This document shows positions 16,729-24,208 of a stretch of DNA of 56,421 nt, one piece after another. The stretch spans positions 1 to 56,421 of the forward strand of contig JASJDA010000005.1 in the NCBI GenBank assembly GCA_030065755.1, given 5' to 3'. Origin of the DNA: Prochloraceae cyanobacterium (GTDB lineage Bacteria > Cyanobacteriota > Cyanobacteriia > Cyanobacteriales > JASJDA01). A program made the position numbers and the translations under genes. How positions within the stretch are numbered: position 1 is the first letter of the stretch; each line of letters opens with the position of its first letter. The notes under the pieces were generated by a model, which saw nothing but the letters and a program-made list of their open reading frames with translations, was not told the DNA's origin and did no database searches.

Positions 16729-18246
16729 TTAAACTAAACCGTTTATATCAGGTTCGCTGGGTAGTCGTGGCGGTTCAATATTTTGTGTCTCTATTCTATT
16801 CTGCTGCAATTCTGCTTCAAGTTCTTCAGAAGAAAGTGGCTCTGGGAATGCTCCAGCCTTATTGGCTAGTTTGAGGCTAAGTTCATGAGACAACCAACCC
16901 GAAACCCAAGCCTCTCGAAAATCATTTAAGTTTGAACTTTGCAAAGATTTGGTTAAAAAGCTGGTATCAAAGCTAAATTCTGGCTCTGCTTCTTCATTCT
17001 CATAAATCCCCCAGATTTTGATAATTTGCTCGACTGCAGACTGCTTTTGTAGCGATATGGACATCAAATTAGCTTCAGCTTGAGAGGCATTTAAGGCGAC
17101 TTCGGTGGCTGTCTTTTGCTTTCCCATTATGCCAGTAAGATAGCCCAAACTTTTGCGATCGATACTTTCGTTAGTTTGAGCGATTAATTTCATGCTCGAT
17201 TCTAAAGTCGCTCCAGTCAGCTCCAACCAATATACCTGACCTTCCGCCATAATTATTTGACCAGCACCGATCTTTATTTCTTGTTGGGAATTGAGATATT
17301 CTAACTTTTTCAAATTCTCCCGTTGCTCTCCCGTGAGTTCGCTTTTTTCGGGAGCTTTCTCCTTTTGATATACCAGGGTGGGACAATTAGCTAAATGTTG
17401 AGACCACTTGAGATCCGAGTCGTATCTATATAAATCTAGGTTAAGATCTGCCAAACACTTTAAAGGAATATCTGCTAAAAACGGATCTGAGGAGTGGAGG
17501 GAGTAGCCGACGAGCGGCACGAAATCTAAACTAATTTGACCGCTATCGACTAGAACTAAATCCGTGCTTGCCGCTCCTCCTGTTTTTTCGTAAACTTCGT
17601 ACTCTCCAGGCTCTAACACTAAATATTGTTGTACGTATTGACTGCGAAAGCGATCGACCTCTTTCTTGACTTGCCTCTCGATTACCGCTTGCTCGATTCT
17701 AAGATTGCCTCCTTTGTTGCTGTACTTCCAATTAATTAACTGCTTTCTGGGAATCGGGATTAAATAAGGTCTGCGCCCAGATTGCAATCTTTCAAACTCG
17801 TTCTCGATCGGTTCAAAACTGGGATAGTCAATCAAACAAAATGCCGACCCGTCGCGCAGAGCTAAAATATCTAAGGTTTTTAAAATTACATCTAAGGAAT
17901 TTCCATTTAGATCGACATTATTTATATTTTCTTCCAAACTAGGGGGGAGATTGGAAATTATCAGTCGAGACAAAATTCCTGCTAAATCTTGCTCGATCGT
18001 CCTCTTAAACTTATCGTCCCATACCCCCAAAGAAAGACGATGCTTGTAAATGTCCATGCTTTCGTGGGTAAATCTGGGCAAATACTTCTCGGCTTTGGCT
18101 TGATTTGTGATTTTACCGTCGTAATACCAATTACTCAGTCCGATCCACATGTCCTGCAAGTATTCTAAATCGGGCAAAATTTTCAAATAATCGGGGTCTC
18201 TATAATCAGCTTGAGGCAACCCCCGATCTATTCCCCCTACAAACAT
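16729..18246 (-). CDS. Phage portal protein (DUF4055-like)
   Basis: A 505-residue protein. The sequence DPDYLKILPDLEYLQDMWIG at the N-terminus, RPYLIPIPRKQLINWKYSNK, PLKCLADLNLDLYRYDSDLK and a C-terminal helical wing (SIDRKSLGYLTGIMGKQKTA, TEVALNASQAEANLMSISLQ) match the DUF4055 family, assigned as portal proteins of tailed phages. A portal forms the dodecameric DNA gate of the capsid vertex. The length is normal. It is divergently oriented from the scaffold and coat genes, unusual for a head module, and is followed by Uma2. The start at ATG 18246 gives MFVGGIDRGLPQADYRDP. Confidence 0.85.
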   Translation of the reverse strand: MFVGGIDRGLPQADYRDPDYLKILPDLEYLQDMWIGLSNWYYDGKITNQAKAEKYLPRFTHESMDIYKHRLSLGVWDDKFKRTIEQDLAGILSRLIISNLPPSLEENINNVDLNGNSLDVILKTLDILALRDGSAFCLIDYPSFEPIENEFERLQSGRRPYLIPIPRKQLINWKYSNKGGNLRIEQAVIERQVKKEVDRFRSQYVQQYLVLEPGEYEVYEKTGGAASTDLVLVDSGQISLDFVPLVGYSLHSSDPFLADIPLKCLADLNLDLYRYDSDLKWSQHLANCPTLVYQKEKAPEKSELTGEQRENLKKLEYLNSQQEIKIGAGQIIMAEGQVYWLELTGATLESSMKLIAQTNESIDRKSLGYLTGIMGKQKTATEVALNASQAEANLMSISLQKQSAVEQIIKIWGIYENEEAEPEFSFDTSFLTKSLQSSNLNDFREAWVSGWLSHELSLKLANKAGAFPEPLSSEELEAELQQNRIETQNIEPPRLPSEPDINGLV

Positions 18247-18286
18247 AATTCTTTATCGTATCAATTGCTTTCCCAGACAATTATAA

Positions 18287-18314
18287 TTGTAGAACCACTG
18301 ACTAAAAAATAGAA
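18287..18314 (+). promoter_or_regulatory. Putative promoter of the rightward head genes
   Basis: TTGTAG (18287-18292), a 16-bp spacer and TAGAAT (18309-18314) precede the 18322 gene. The block TAAAAAATAGAATCATTG here recurs as ATAAAAATAGAATCATTG at about 21798-21815, and as TTAAAAATAGAATATTTG near 23786, each near a start of phage genes. It could be a shared late promoter. The spacing is acceptable but untested. Confidence 0.4.
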
Positions 18315-18321
18315 TCATTGG

Positions 18322-18777
18322 ATGCCTTTCACTTTTGTTCTTGAAGATTATCAAAAAATACAATTATATTTACAGCTAAATCCTCAATCTTTGCAAGGGC
18401 AAGGAGGAAGGAAATATATACTTTCGTATTCGCGCTCGACGAATATTATCGATTTGCGATCGTATGGGAAATGCTTAGAAGATTTAGATAAAGATTTGGG
18501 CAGATCGTCAGACCCAGAGCGGTCTTATGTAAACAAAGTTAAAGGGATTCTGGCAGAATTAGACTCTCTTGAAATTGAGATCGAAAAACTCCAAATGGAG
18601 GTATCTTCTACTCTAAAAGAGCTAGAAGTTGACAAACAATATAGTTGGGCTCGAGCCGACAACAAAAGTGCTTGGGATGGGGCAGAATTGAGAAGGGCGA
18701 AATTAATTTCTCAATTGCTAACCATACTGCAAATTAAGCCACAAATTTACAACGGACAAACTATAAGGAGTTATTAA
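18322..18777 (+). CDS. Probable phage head-completion or accessory protein
   Basis: A 151-residue protein beginning MPFTFVLEDYQKIQLYLQLN. It is mainly helical, with a coiled-coil centre (LAELDSLEIEIEKLQMEVSS) and an arginine/lysine-rich C-terminal helix. It is the first gene of the rightward head operon and ends one base before the scaffold gene. No family is recognised; the position suggests a small structural or assembly protein. Confidence 0.7.
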   Translation: MPFTFVLEDYQKIQLYLQLNPQSLQGQGGRKYILSYSRSTNIIDLRSYGKCLEDLDKDLGRSSDPERSYVNKVKGILAELDSLEIEIEKLQMEVSSTLKELEVDKQYSWARADNKSAWDGAELRRAKLISQLLTILQIKPQIYNGQTIRSY

Positions 18778-18778
18778 A

Positions 18779-19891
18779 ATGCCGCCAGAAGAACAAAAAC
18801 AACAAGAAACTAACTTAGCTACAGAGTCTACAGCAACTAACTTAGCTACAGAGTCTACAGCAACTAATGGCGATTTTGAGATATCTCAACTTAGCAATCT
18901 GGCTCCAGAACAATTAAAAGCGATAGAATTAACTCTTCAAAAACAATTTGCAGCAGAAGGAAAAACTAGCGTTAATAGCAATGGCATTGACGAATCTCAA
19001 GAAATAAAAGATCCTGAAACAGTTTATAGGCTGTATCAAGATTATAAAAATCAAAACTCGCTTTTAAGAGAGCAGTTAGACGAACTTAGAAATCAAGTCA
19101 AACTTATTAGTCGTCAAAGCCCTAATGACAATGAGGACTTAAACGGTAACTTACAAACTTCTTCTGTGGAGAATCAAATAAGGCAGCTACAATATGCTCA
19201 AAACTTAGAAGAAGAAATAAATAAACTGCAAAGTCAGCGAAATCAATTAGAGATTCAAGATCTAACCAACAAAAAACAGTGGGAAAAGGTAACGCAAGCA
19301 CAACTGAGGCAACAACAAGAACGCTACGACAAACAATTAGCGAACATTAACGCTCAGCTAGAAAAGTTCAAGCAAGAAAATAACAAACTAACCTCCCAAC
19401 TATCCAGCAGCATAAAGCAAAACGACGAATACACCCGCAAGCAAGAAGCTTTGAGACATTTTATTACTAGTGGAGGGGATCCGACTTGCTTCGAGTATGT
19501 TTGGGCAGTAGATTTAGAGAAAACAACTCGATTTGACGACAAAGGCGAATTAAAAGTTTACAACCCCGCTACAAACACCTTTGTTTATGACGAAACGGGC
19601 AAAAAGATTTTAGGGATTGACGATCGATTATCTCAGTTAAAAACTGGAGTTCAATCTCGGTTTTTCCAAACTGGAGCCCGAAGTTTCGGGACTAATTACG
19701 ACAGTAAAGGCTTGCCATACAACGCCAAAAGAGAAGAACTTAGCCTTTCCCGCAGCAATCCGATCGTACTTCCCAAAAAAGTCCTCAAAGACAGGGAATA
19801 TGCGCGCAATATTCAATCCCAACTCGGCGGCATGAGTATCTATACGGCTATATCTCAGGGGTTGATTAAAGTTGACATGAATGCCGAATGA
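18779..19891 (+). CDS. Probable capsid scaffolding protein
   Basis: A 370-residue, Gln/Glu/Lys-rich protein, with coiled coil over about residues 95-225 (LEEEINKLQSQRNQLEIQDL, QQQERYDKQLANINAQLEKF). The acidic, low-complexity N-terminus contains a 27-base direct duplication encoding NLATESTAT twice (18808-18861). The C-terminal third (HFITSGGDPTCFEYVWAVDL, GIDDRLSQLKTG) is more ordered. Its composition, its position immediately before the coat gene and its length fit a scaffolding protein. An AAGGAGTTATTAAA Shine-Dalgarno precedes the ATG. No protease motif is seen. Confidence 0.75.
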   Translation: MPPEEQKQQETNLATESTATNLATESTATNGDFEISQLSNLAPEQLKAIELTLQKQFAAEGKTSVNSNGIDESQEIKDPETVYRLYQDYKNQNSLLREQLDELRNQVKLISRQSPNDNEDLNGNLQTSSVENQIRQLQYAQNLEEEINKLQSQRNQLEIQDLTNKKQWEKVTQAQLRQQQERYDKQLANINAQLEKFKQENNKLTSQLSSSIKQNDEYTRKQEALRHFITSGGDPTCFEYVWAVDLEKTTRFDDKGELKVYNPATNTFVYDETGKKILGIDDRLSQLKTGVQSRFFQTGARSFGTNYDSKGLPYNAKREELSLSRSNPIVLPKKVLKDREYARNIQSQLGGMSIYTAISQGLIKVDMNAE

Positions 19892-19929
19892 TGCTACTGT
19901 ACTGGTAAGGTTTCAAACTACCGAGGGCG

Positions 19930-20200
19930 CGATACTGAAACAGTTTGCAGGGGGCGCAATGCTGACCTGGGCGAAATGCCGAAGAGGGTTATCAGGTCTC
20001 AAGTACCACCGCAGTGCAAGACTGGAAAGGGCTTGATGGGGGCGCAATGCTGACCATGCCGCGAGGCGAAGAGGGTTATCAGGTATACGAAAACCACCGC
20101 AGTGCAAGACTGGAAAGGGTTCGCAGGGGGCGCAATGCTGACCTGGGCGAAAGCTGAAGAGGGTTATCAGGTTTTGAGCAAACCGCAGTGCAAGACTGAA
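19930..20200. repeat. Three-copy tandem repeat (about 95-115 bp) between scaffold and coat genes
   Basis: Three GC-rich units carry the modules GGGGGCGCAATGCTGACC, GAAGAGGGTTATCAGGT and CCGCAGTGCAAGACTG in the same order, separated by variable spacers. They begin near 19941, 20038 and 20126. The composition is clearly unlike the AT-rich phage genes on either side, and no frame runs through. It could be a structured RNA leader of the coat gene, a packaging or recombination site, or an inserted repeat element. Confidence 0.75.
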
Positions 20201-20240
20201 AAAATAAGGCTCAACAAAAAGGAATGTTTTATCGCAAGCA

Positions 20241-21452
20241 TTGCTTAGATTTGTTGTACTTTTTTTTGCAGGATTAAAAACTGTGGTTGCTAATATATTG
20301 AACGAGATCATGCCTAAAATTCTCTCCAAAGGCATGGAAGTTCTCAAAGATAAGATTTTTATTACGCGGCGAATCAACACCGATTACTCGAACGACGCAT
20401 CAAAAAAGGGAGCGAGTATTTATATCCCTTTACCTCCGAAAATAATCGTTGAAGATGTTATTCCCTCCCACATCCCCCCTCCGAATACGCCTTTTGAAGT
20501 AGAAGCAGCAATAATTACACTGGAAAGATGGCGGCGATCGGCTTTTGCGCTGACAGCAGAGCAAATAATGCAAATTCGCGACGACGAGCCGAATGATTTT
20601 CTCAAAACTGCTGCTACTAGGCTGGCTGAGGATATAAATAGATATATTCTCGGAAAAATGTATAGAGCGAGCTTCAACTATATTGGAGACCCGACGCAAA
20701 CAGCTTTCTCCGACGGAACTAGCGAACTGGCACAAAAAGCGAGAAGAATTTTAGACGTAGAGCAAGCCCCCAGCGAAGATCGCTCTATTGTCCTCAATCC
20801 TTACGCGGACGAAAAAGCGGCAGGGTTGCAGTTATTTATTCGCGTAGACCAGAGTGGCAGCGACACCACTCTAAGAACGGGAGAAATTGGCAACAGAATT
20901 AACTTTAGCTGGTGGAGTACCCAGCAAATGCCCGATCATATTACTGCTGACGGGCTCGATGGCGCTTACCAGATAGACTCTACTACTCACCAGCCAGGAG
21001 ATAAACAAGTAACAATTTCCCTAGTAACTGGCTCGCCAAACGTCGATTTTGTGGAAGGAGATCTCTTCCACGTAGCAGGAGATTCCCAAAGTTACGTCGT
21101 CACGAGAGCAGCAGGAATTAACTCTACACTTTTATTAGAGTATTCTCCCAAAGCTAAAACTGCTTGGGCTGACGATGCCATTATTAGTGTAGTCCCCTCT
21201 CACTCGGTCAACCTAGCTTTCCAACGCACTTCTACTGGCTTTGCTGCCAGACCGAGAATTGAAGACATGATCCAAATGCAGCTAGGAGGCAAAGCCGTAG
21301 ACACGATCGTCGATCTCGATACTGGATTGCCTCTAACTTACATCATCGACCCTCAATATCACGAAACCAGCCACGAATACTCTATTCTTTGCGGCTGCGG
21401 AGTGATTCGTCCAGAGCATATAGTTAGGATAATCGGCAAAGCGAACCCATAA
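20241..21452 (+). CDS. Major capsid (coat) protein, P22 coat-like
   Basis: The frame is open from TTG 20241; an ATG lies at 20310 and a GTG at 20280. TVVANILNEIMPKIL just after resembles the N-terminal helix of P22-type coat proteins, so a start before 20310 is likely. The sequence FITRRINTDYSNDASKKGAS, EQAPSEDRSIVLNPYADEKA, AKTAWADDAIISVVPSHSVN and SHEYSILCGCGVIRPEHIVR fits the P22 coat (gp5-like) family in order and length (about 400 residues). It forms the icosahedral shell. It follows the scaffold gene but is separated from it by a tandem repeat array. Confidence 0.82.
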   Translation: MLRFVVLFFAGLKTVVANILNEIMPKILSKGMEVLKDKIFITRRINTDYSNDASKKGASIYIPLPPKIIVEDVIPSHIPPPNTPFEVEAAIITLERWRRSAFALTAEQIMQIRDDEPNDFLKTAATRLAEDINRYILGKMYRASFNYIGDPTQTAFSDGTSELAQKARRILDVEQAPSEDRSIVLNPYADEKAAGLQLFIRVDQSGSDTTLRTGEIGNRINFSWWSTQQMPDHITADGLDGAYQIDSTTHQPGDKQVTISLVTGSPNVDFVEGDLFHVAGDSQSYVVTRAAGINSTLLLEYSPKAKTAWADDAIISVVPSHSVNLAFQRTSTGFAARPRIEDMIQMQLGGKAVDTIVDLDTGLPLTYIIDPQYHETSHEYSILCGCGVIRPEHIVRIIGKANP

Positions 21453-21454
21453 TC

Positions 21455-21646
21455 ATGAGAAACTACAAAGTAAAAACCGTCAAGGTAATTAAGGCTAGCG
21501 ATCGCAACGCTAGTAATCCCCAAGAATACGTAATCAACGAATCTCAATACCAAGAAGAAAAAGATAAATGGATTTTAGCCACAGAAAAAGCAACAACTAA
21601 AAACAAAACTAATAAACCTACTGCTGAAAAGCCAGAAAATAAATGA
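21455..21646 (+). CDS. Small lysine-rich protein downstream of coat
   Basis: A 63-residue protein (MRNYKVKTVKVIKASDRNAS...), starting three bases after the coat stop, with a beta-strand-like start and a Lys/Thr/Asn-rich tail (KATTKNKTNKPTAEKPENK). Short head genes in this position often encode decoration or connector-associated proteins, but nothing specific is recognisable. Translational coupling to coat is likely. Confidence 0.65.
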   Translation: MRNYKVKTVKVIKASDRNASNPQEYVINESQYQEEKDKWILATEKATTKNKTNKPTAEKPENK

Positions 21647-21659
21647 CGATCGAAGTTCC

Positions 21660-21970
21660 TATTTTTTATAAAGTGGCTAGAAGAAATTCATTTTTATACA
21701 AGGAACCCGAAGGATGTATTTATTTTTATAAAGACAGTCCTTTTCTTTAAGTTATCGGTTGGTGGGATAGGTTATCGGTTTATGAGGACTGTCTTTATAA
21801 AAATAGAATCATTGTCGCCCTTCTATACCGTTAACTTAACTGCGGAGTGACATAATTATATGAAAAAGGGTTCCTTGTATAAAAATAAAAACATCCCTCC
21901 TCTTCATAGTAGTTAATTTATCGGTCAAAACAGAAAAGTTATTGTAAAAGAGTCCACTTTATAAAAAATA
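21660..21970. repeat. Three nested inverted repeats of the variable-stem hairpin family
   Basis: Outer arms 21660-21676/21954-21970 (17 bp, perfect; stem TTTATAAAGTGG). Middle arms 21690-21708/21868-21886 (19 bp, perfect; TACAAGGAACCC). Inner arms 21721-21740/21786-21805 (20 bp, perfect; AAAGACAGTCC). A further pair, 21712-21730 with 21878-21896 (18 of 19), interleaves with these. The intervening DNA holds the family loop motifs (AGTTAATTTATCGGT; CCGTTAACTTAACTGCGG, inverted; AAGTTATCGGT). It fills the gene-free gap between a small head gene and the 21982 gene and appears to be insertion within insertion. Confidence 0.85.
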
Positions 21971-21981
21971 AAGTTTCTTGT

Positions 21982-22386
21982 ATGACGACTTTCGAGAGAG
22001 TAATTCTCGACAAACTGAACTTAAATAATGAAAGTTTGCTTGCTTTAAGTGAAGCAATCGAAGGTTTTGAAGGAAGCCAAACTGGGGAAACTCCTACTAG
22101 TTCTCTTGTCCTTTGTGTGGCTAATTACAATATTAGATACTTTGTAGGACAGCAAACTTTTTTAGTTCCCGATTCTATTGCTATAAGTTTAGTAATGAAA
22201 AGCGGAACAGGAACTATTCCCAGCCCTACGGGCAATATTCCCATGTCCCAAGGCTTTTCTTTACACTTACCTTTTAGGGCGATAAACTATTTCTACAGAC
22301 AATTTCAGTTTGAATTACTAACCTCAGATGCCGAAGCATTTCTATTGTATGAAGCTCAACCGACTAAAGAAGTATTAACTCCTTAA
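21982..22386 (+). CDS. Hypothetical phage structural protein
   Basis: A 134-residue protein starting MTTFERVILDKLNLNNESLL. The second half is rich in hydrophobic beta-like segments (FVGQQTFLVPDSIAISLVM, FRAINYFYRQFQFELLT) without a membrane helix. It lies two bases before the DUF1353 gene and just after the nested hairpins, whose right outer arm forms its 5' region. No family is recognised; its place in the rightward late operon suggests a virion or lysis-related role. Confidence 0.65.
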   Translation: MTTFERVILDKLNLNNESLLALSEAIEGFEGSQTGETPTSSLVLCVANYNIRYFVGQQTFLVPDSIAISLVMKSGTGTIPSPTGNIPMSQGFSLHLPFRAINYFYRQFQFELLTSDAEAFLLYEAQPTKEVLTP

Positions 22387-22388
22387 AT

Positions 22389-22874
22389 ATGCTTTTCTAT
22401 ACACCCAAAAAAGGGACATTAATTAATGATGGAAAACCTATTTACTTGGCTACCACTGGCAAAAAACTTTTCAAACTTTCCGAGTGGTGGCAATACAAAA
22501 ACGAATCTAACGTTTTATTCGTAATTCCTCGCTCTTTCACTTCCGATTTAGCGAGCATTCCTCCCATTGTTTTTTGGTGGCAGTATGGGAGTTGGAATAT
22601 TGCGGCAATCGCTCACGATTGGGCGTATATATTCGGTTATTTATTAATAGTAAAAGACGACAAATTAACGCAATTAACCGTATCTAAACAAGAAGCAGAT
22701 TGCATATTTGCTGATATTAATTATTCTCTAGGCGTTCCTGATTGGGTCAATTTTTTAATGTTTTTAGCCGTTAGATGGTTCGGCAGAGGCATATGGACGA
22801 GCGACGATTTCCCAAAATACGGGAAATCTTTGGATGAGTTGCAAACAGAATTCGATCTGCTAGAATTATCTTAG
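22389..22874 (+). CDS. DUF1353 phage protein
   Basis: A 161-residue protein with IPRSFTSDLASIPPIVFWWQ followed by AAIAHDWAYIFGYLL, the S-F-x-T/S-D-L-A-S-I-P and A-x-x-H-D signature of DUF1353, a family confined mainly to tailed phages. The conserved Asp and His suggest metal binding or catalysis, but the role is not established. The C-terminus contains an amphipathic segment (NFLMFLAVRWFGRGIW). It overlaps the convergent lysin gene by 9 bases at its 3' end. Confidence 0.85.
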   Translation: MLFYTPKKGTLINDGKPIYLATTGKKLFKLSEWWQYKNESNVLFVIPRSFTSDLASIPPIVFWWQYGSWNIAAIAHDWAYIFGYLLIVKDDKLTQLTVSKQEADCIFADINYSLGVPDWVNFLMFLAVRWFGRGIWTSDDFPKYGKSLDELQTEFDLLELS

Positions 22875-23714
22875 AATTCTGTAGCAACCTTGCCAACGAA
22901 TTTTAAAAACTTCTCTAGGAATCTTACTAAAAGCTCCATCGGGATTGGTGTAATTGCTCATCAAAGTGCCATAGGGATCGTGACTAATAAAGTTACCACC
23001 TTTACGACCAATTAGCAAGATTACGTGTCCCCCACGAGGAGCCGCTAAAGATCCTCGGTGGAGGATATTGCATACTACAGGAAAACCAGCGTCTAAAAGG
23101 TCTTCAATAAAGGGCAAGTCAGCGTCCGTCATCCACTTAGTTCGGAAGCCAAACTCTTGTATGGCAGAGGTTTGCACTCCATGATAAATGGTATCGCCAA
23201 ACTCTAAAACCTTCTTGAGATATATGTCGTCCGACTGTAATTGTGGTCTTCCTGTAACACGCAAAAGCCAATCTAAGTACATGGCGTTGCTAGAAGAGTT
23301 GCAAGTCCTGTGGGACATAGTATAATTGTCCCTCTGACTGAAATACCTAGTTGGCGTATTTAAATCTAAAGAGATTCCGCTTTGCAGATATGGCTTGAGG
23401 CGATCGATTTGTCGTCCTACTGCTGGATTGATAATTTTGGCTATTTCGGAGTTAGCGATCGGGTCGTCGCATTGGAGTACGCCCCAGTGGGGAGCGAAGA
23501 CATAGCCAGAAGTATAGTTACACCCTTCGATCGCCTCTTCAAGAACTATCCTGTAATGGCTTTTATTTAGGTCTCCTAATTCTTTTAGGTCTAAAGTCGT
23601 GTCTCTTCTAATCGGAAACTTATCGTTACTGTCTAACTGAGCGCTGTCTTTTAACTGACGCTTAAAAAGCGTGTTGGAAGTTGACTGTATAGCGGCTATC
23701 ATGTGGCGAGGCAT
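22866..23714 (-). CDS. C39-like cysteine peptidase, probable endolysin
   Basis: A 282-residue protein. The C-terminal 170 residues have a peptidase C39-like arrangement: Cys in HRTCNSSSNAMYLDWLL, then AGFPVVCNILHRGSL, and His plus Asp in GGHVILLIGRKGGNFISHDP. Such domains serve as phage cell-wall hydrolases. The N-terminal part (residues 1-80) contains SNTLFKRQLKDSAQ and RDTTLDLKELGD, compatible with a substrate-binding region. The lysin lies at the end of the head module in antisense orientation. No signal peptide is seen, so a holin would be needed for export. Confidence 0.75.
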   Translation of the reverse strand: MPRHMIAAIQSTSNTLFKRQLKDSAQLDSNDKFPIRRDTTLDLKELGDLNKSHYRIVLEEAIEGCNYTSGYVFAPHWGVLQCDDPIANSEIAKIINPAVGRQIDRLKPYLQSGISLDLNTPTRYFSQRDNYTMSHRTCNSSSNAMYLDWLLRVTGRPQLQSDDIYLKKVLEFGDTIYHGVQTSAIQEFGFRTKWMTDADLPFIEDLLDAGFPVVCNILHRGSLAAPRGGHVILLIGRKGGNFISHDPYGTLMSNYTNPDGAFSKIPREVFKIRWQGCYRILR

Positions 23715-23814
23715 TAACGCGACAAGTACAATTTAACTAATATTGCCGCGACAAGTCAACCCAATAAAACCGATAATAAACACAGTTAAAAATAGAATAT
23801 TTGTTTGATTCAAG

Positions 23815-23836
23815 AAACCCCAATTAATTGGGGTTT
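23815..23836. terminator. Symmetrical hairpin, likely bidirectional terminator
   Basis: AAACCCCAATTAATTGGGGTTT is a perfect 22-bp palindrome in a gene-free stretch (23715-24100) between the lysin start and the candidate small RNA. It ends in a short T run on both strands. The rest of the stretch is AT-rich and holds a copy of the TTAAAAATAGAAT block near 23786. Confidence 0.5.
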
Positions 23837-24100
23837 TAGTGTCTATTAATTTATGCAGATTTAAACTTTTTATTTCCGAACAATTCCTGAATAAAAAGCA
23901 GAATTCTCACTAAATTTTAGTGAATCTCCTAAATAATTTTACTTTTAAAGTATACTGAATTTTAGCCATAAAATACCGCAAATTTAAGCAAAATAAATAA
24001 TAATTTTGCTGAACAGAACCAAATAATATAAAATGGTTTAAAGCAAGTTCAATTGCTCAAGTTTTATTGGTATATTTATTCTTAAAATCCTTTTTTGGGC

Positions 24101-24202
24101 TTGTTTTTTTGGCTAATTATTGTATAATGAAAAAGTCTTTTTGAGTTTGCATAGAATAATGGTTCTTCCTGCTAGTTTGCTGCGATAACTAGCAGTTTTT
24201 TT
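24101..24202 (+). ncRNA. Candidate small RNA antisense-side of the helicase gene end
   Basis: TTGTTT (24101-24106), a 16-bp spacer and TATAAT (24123-24128) form a good promoter. The predicted transcript of about 65 bases ends in the stem CTGCTAGTT...AACTAGCAG (24169-24195) followed by seven T residues. It lies directly beyond the helicase stop on the other strand, like a counter-transcript. No protein of note is encoded. The boundaries are predictions. Confidence 0.45.
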
Positions 24203-24208
24203 AGGGGA

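Noticed and set aside
19913-20380. Minus-strand open frame over the tandem repeats
   Set aside because: It is generated by the GC-rich repeats and overlaps the coat gene start in antisense.
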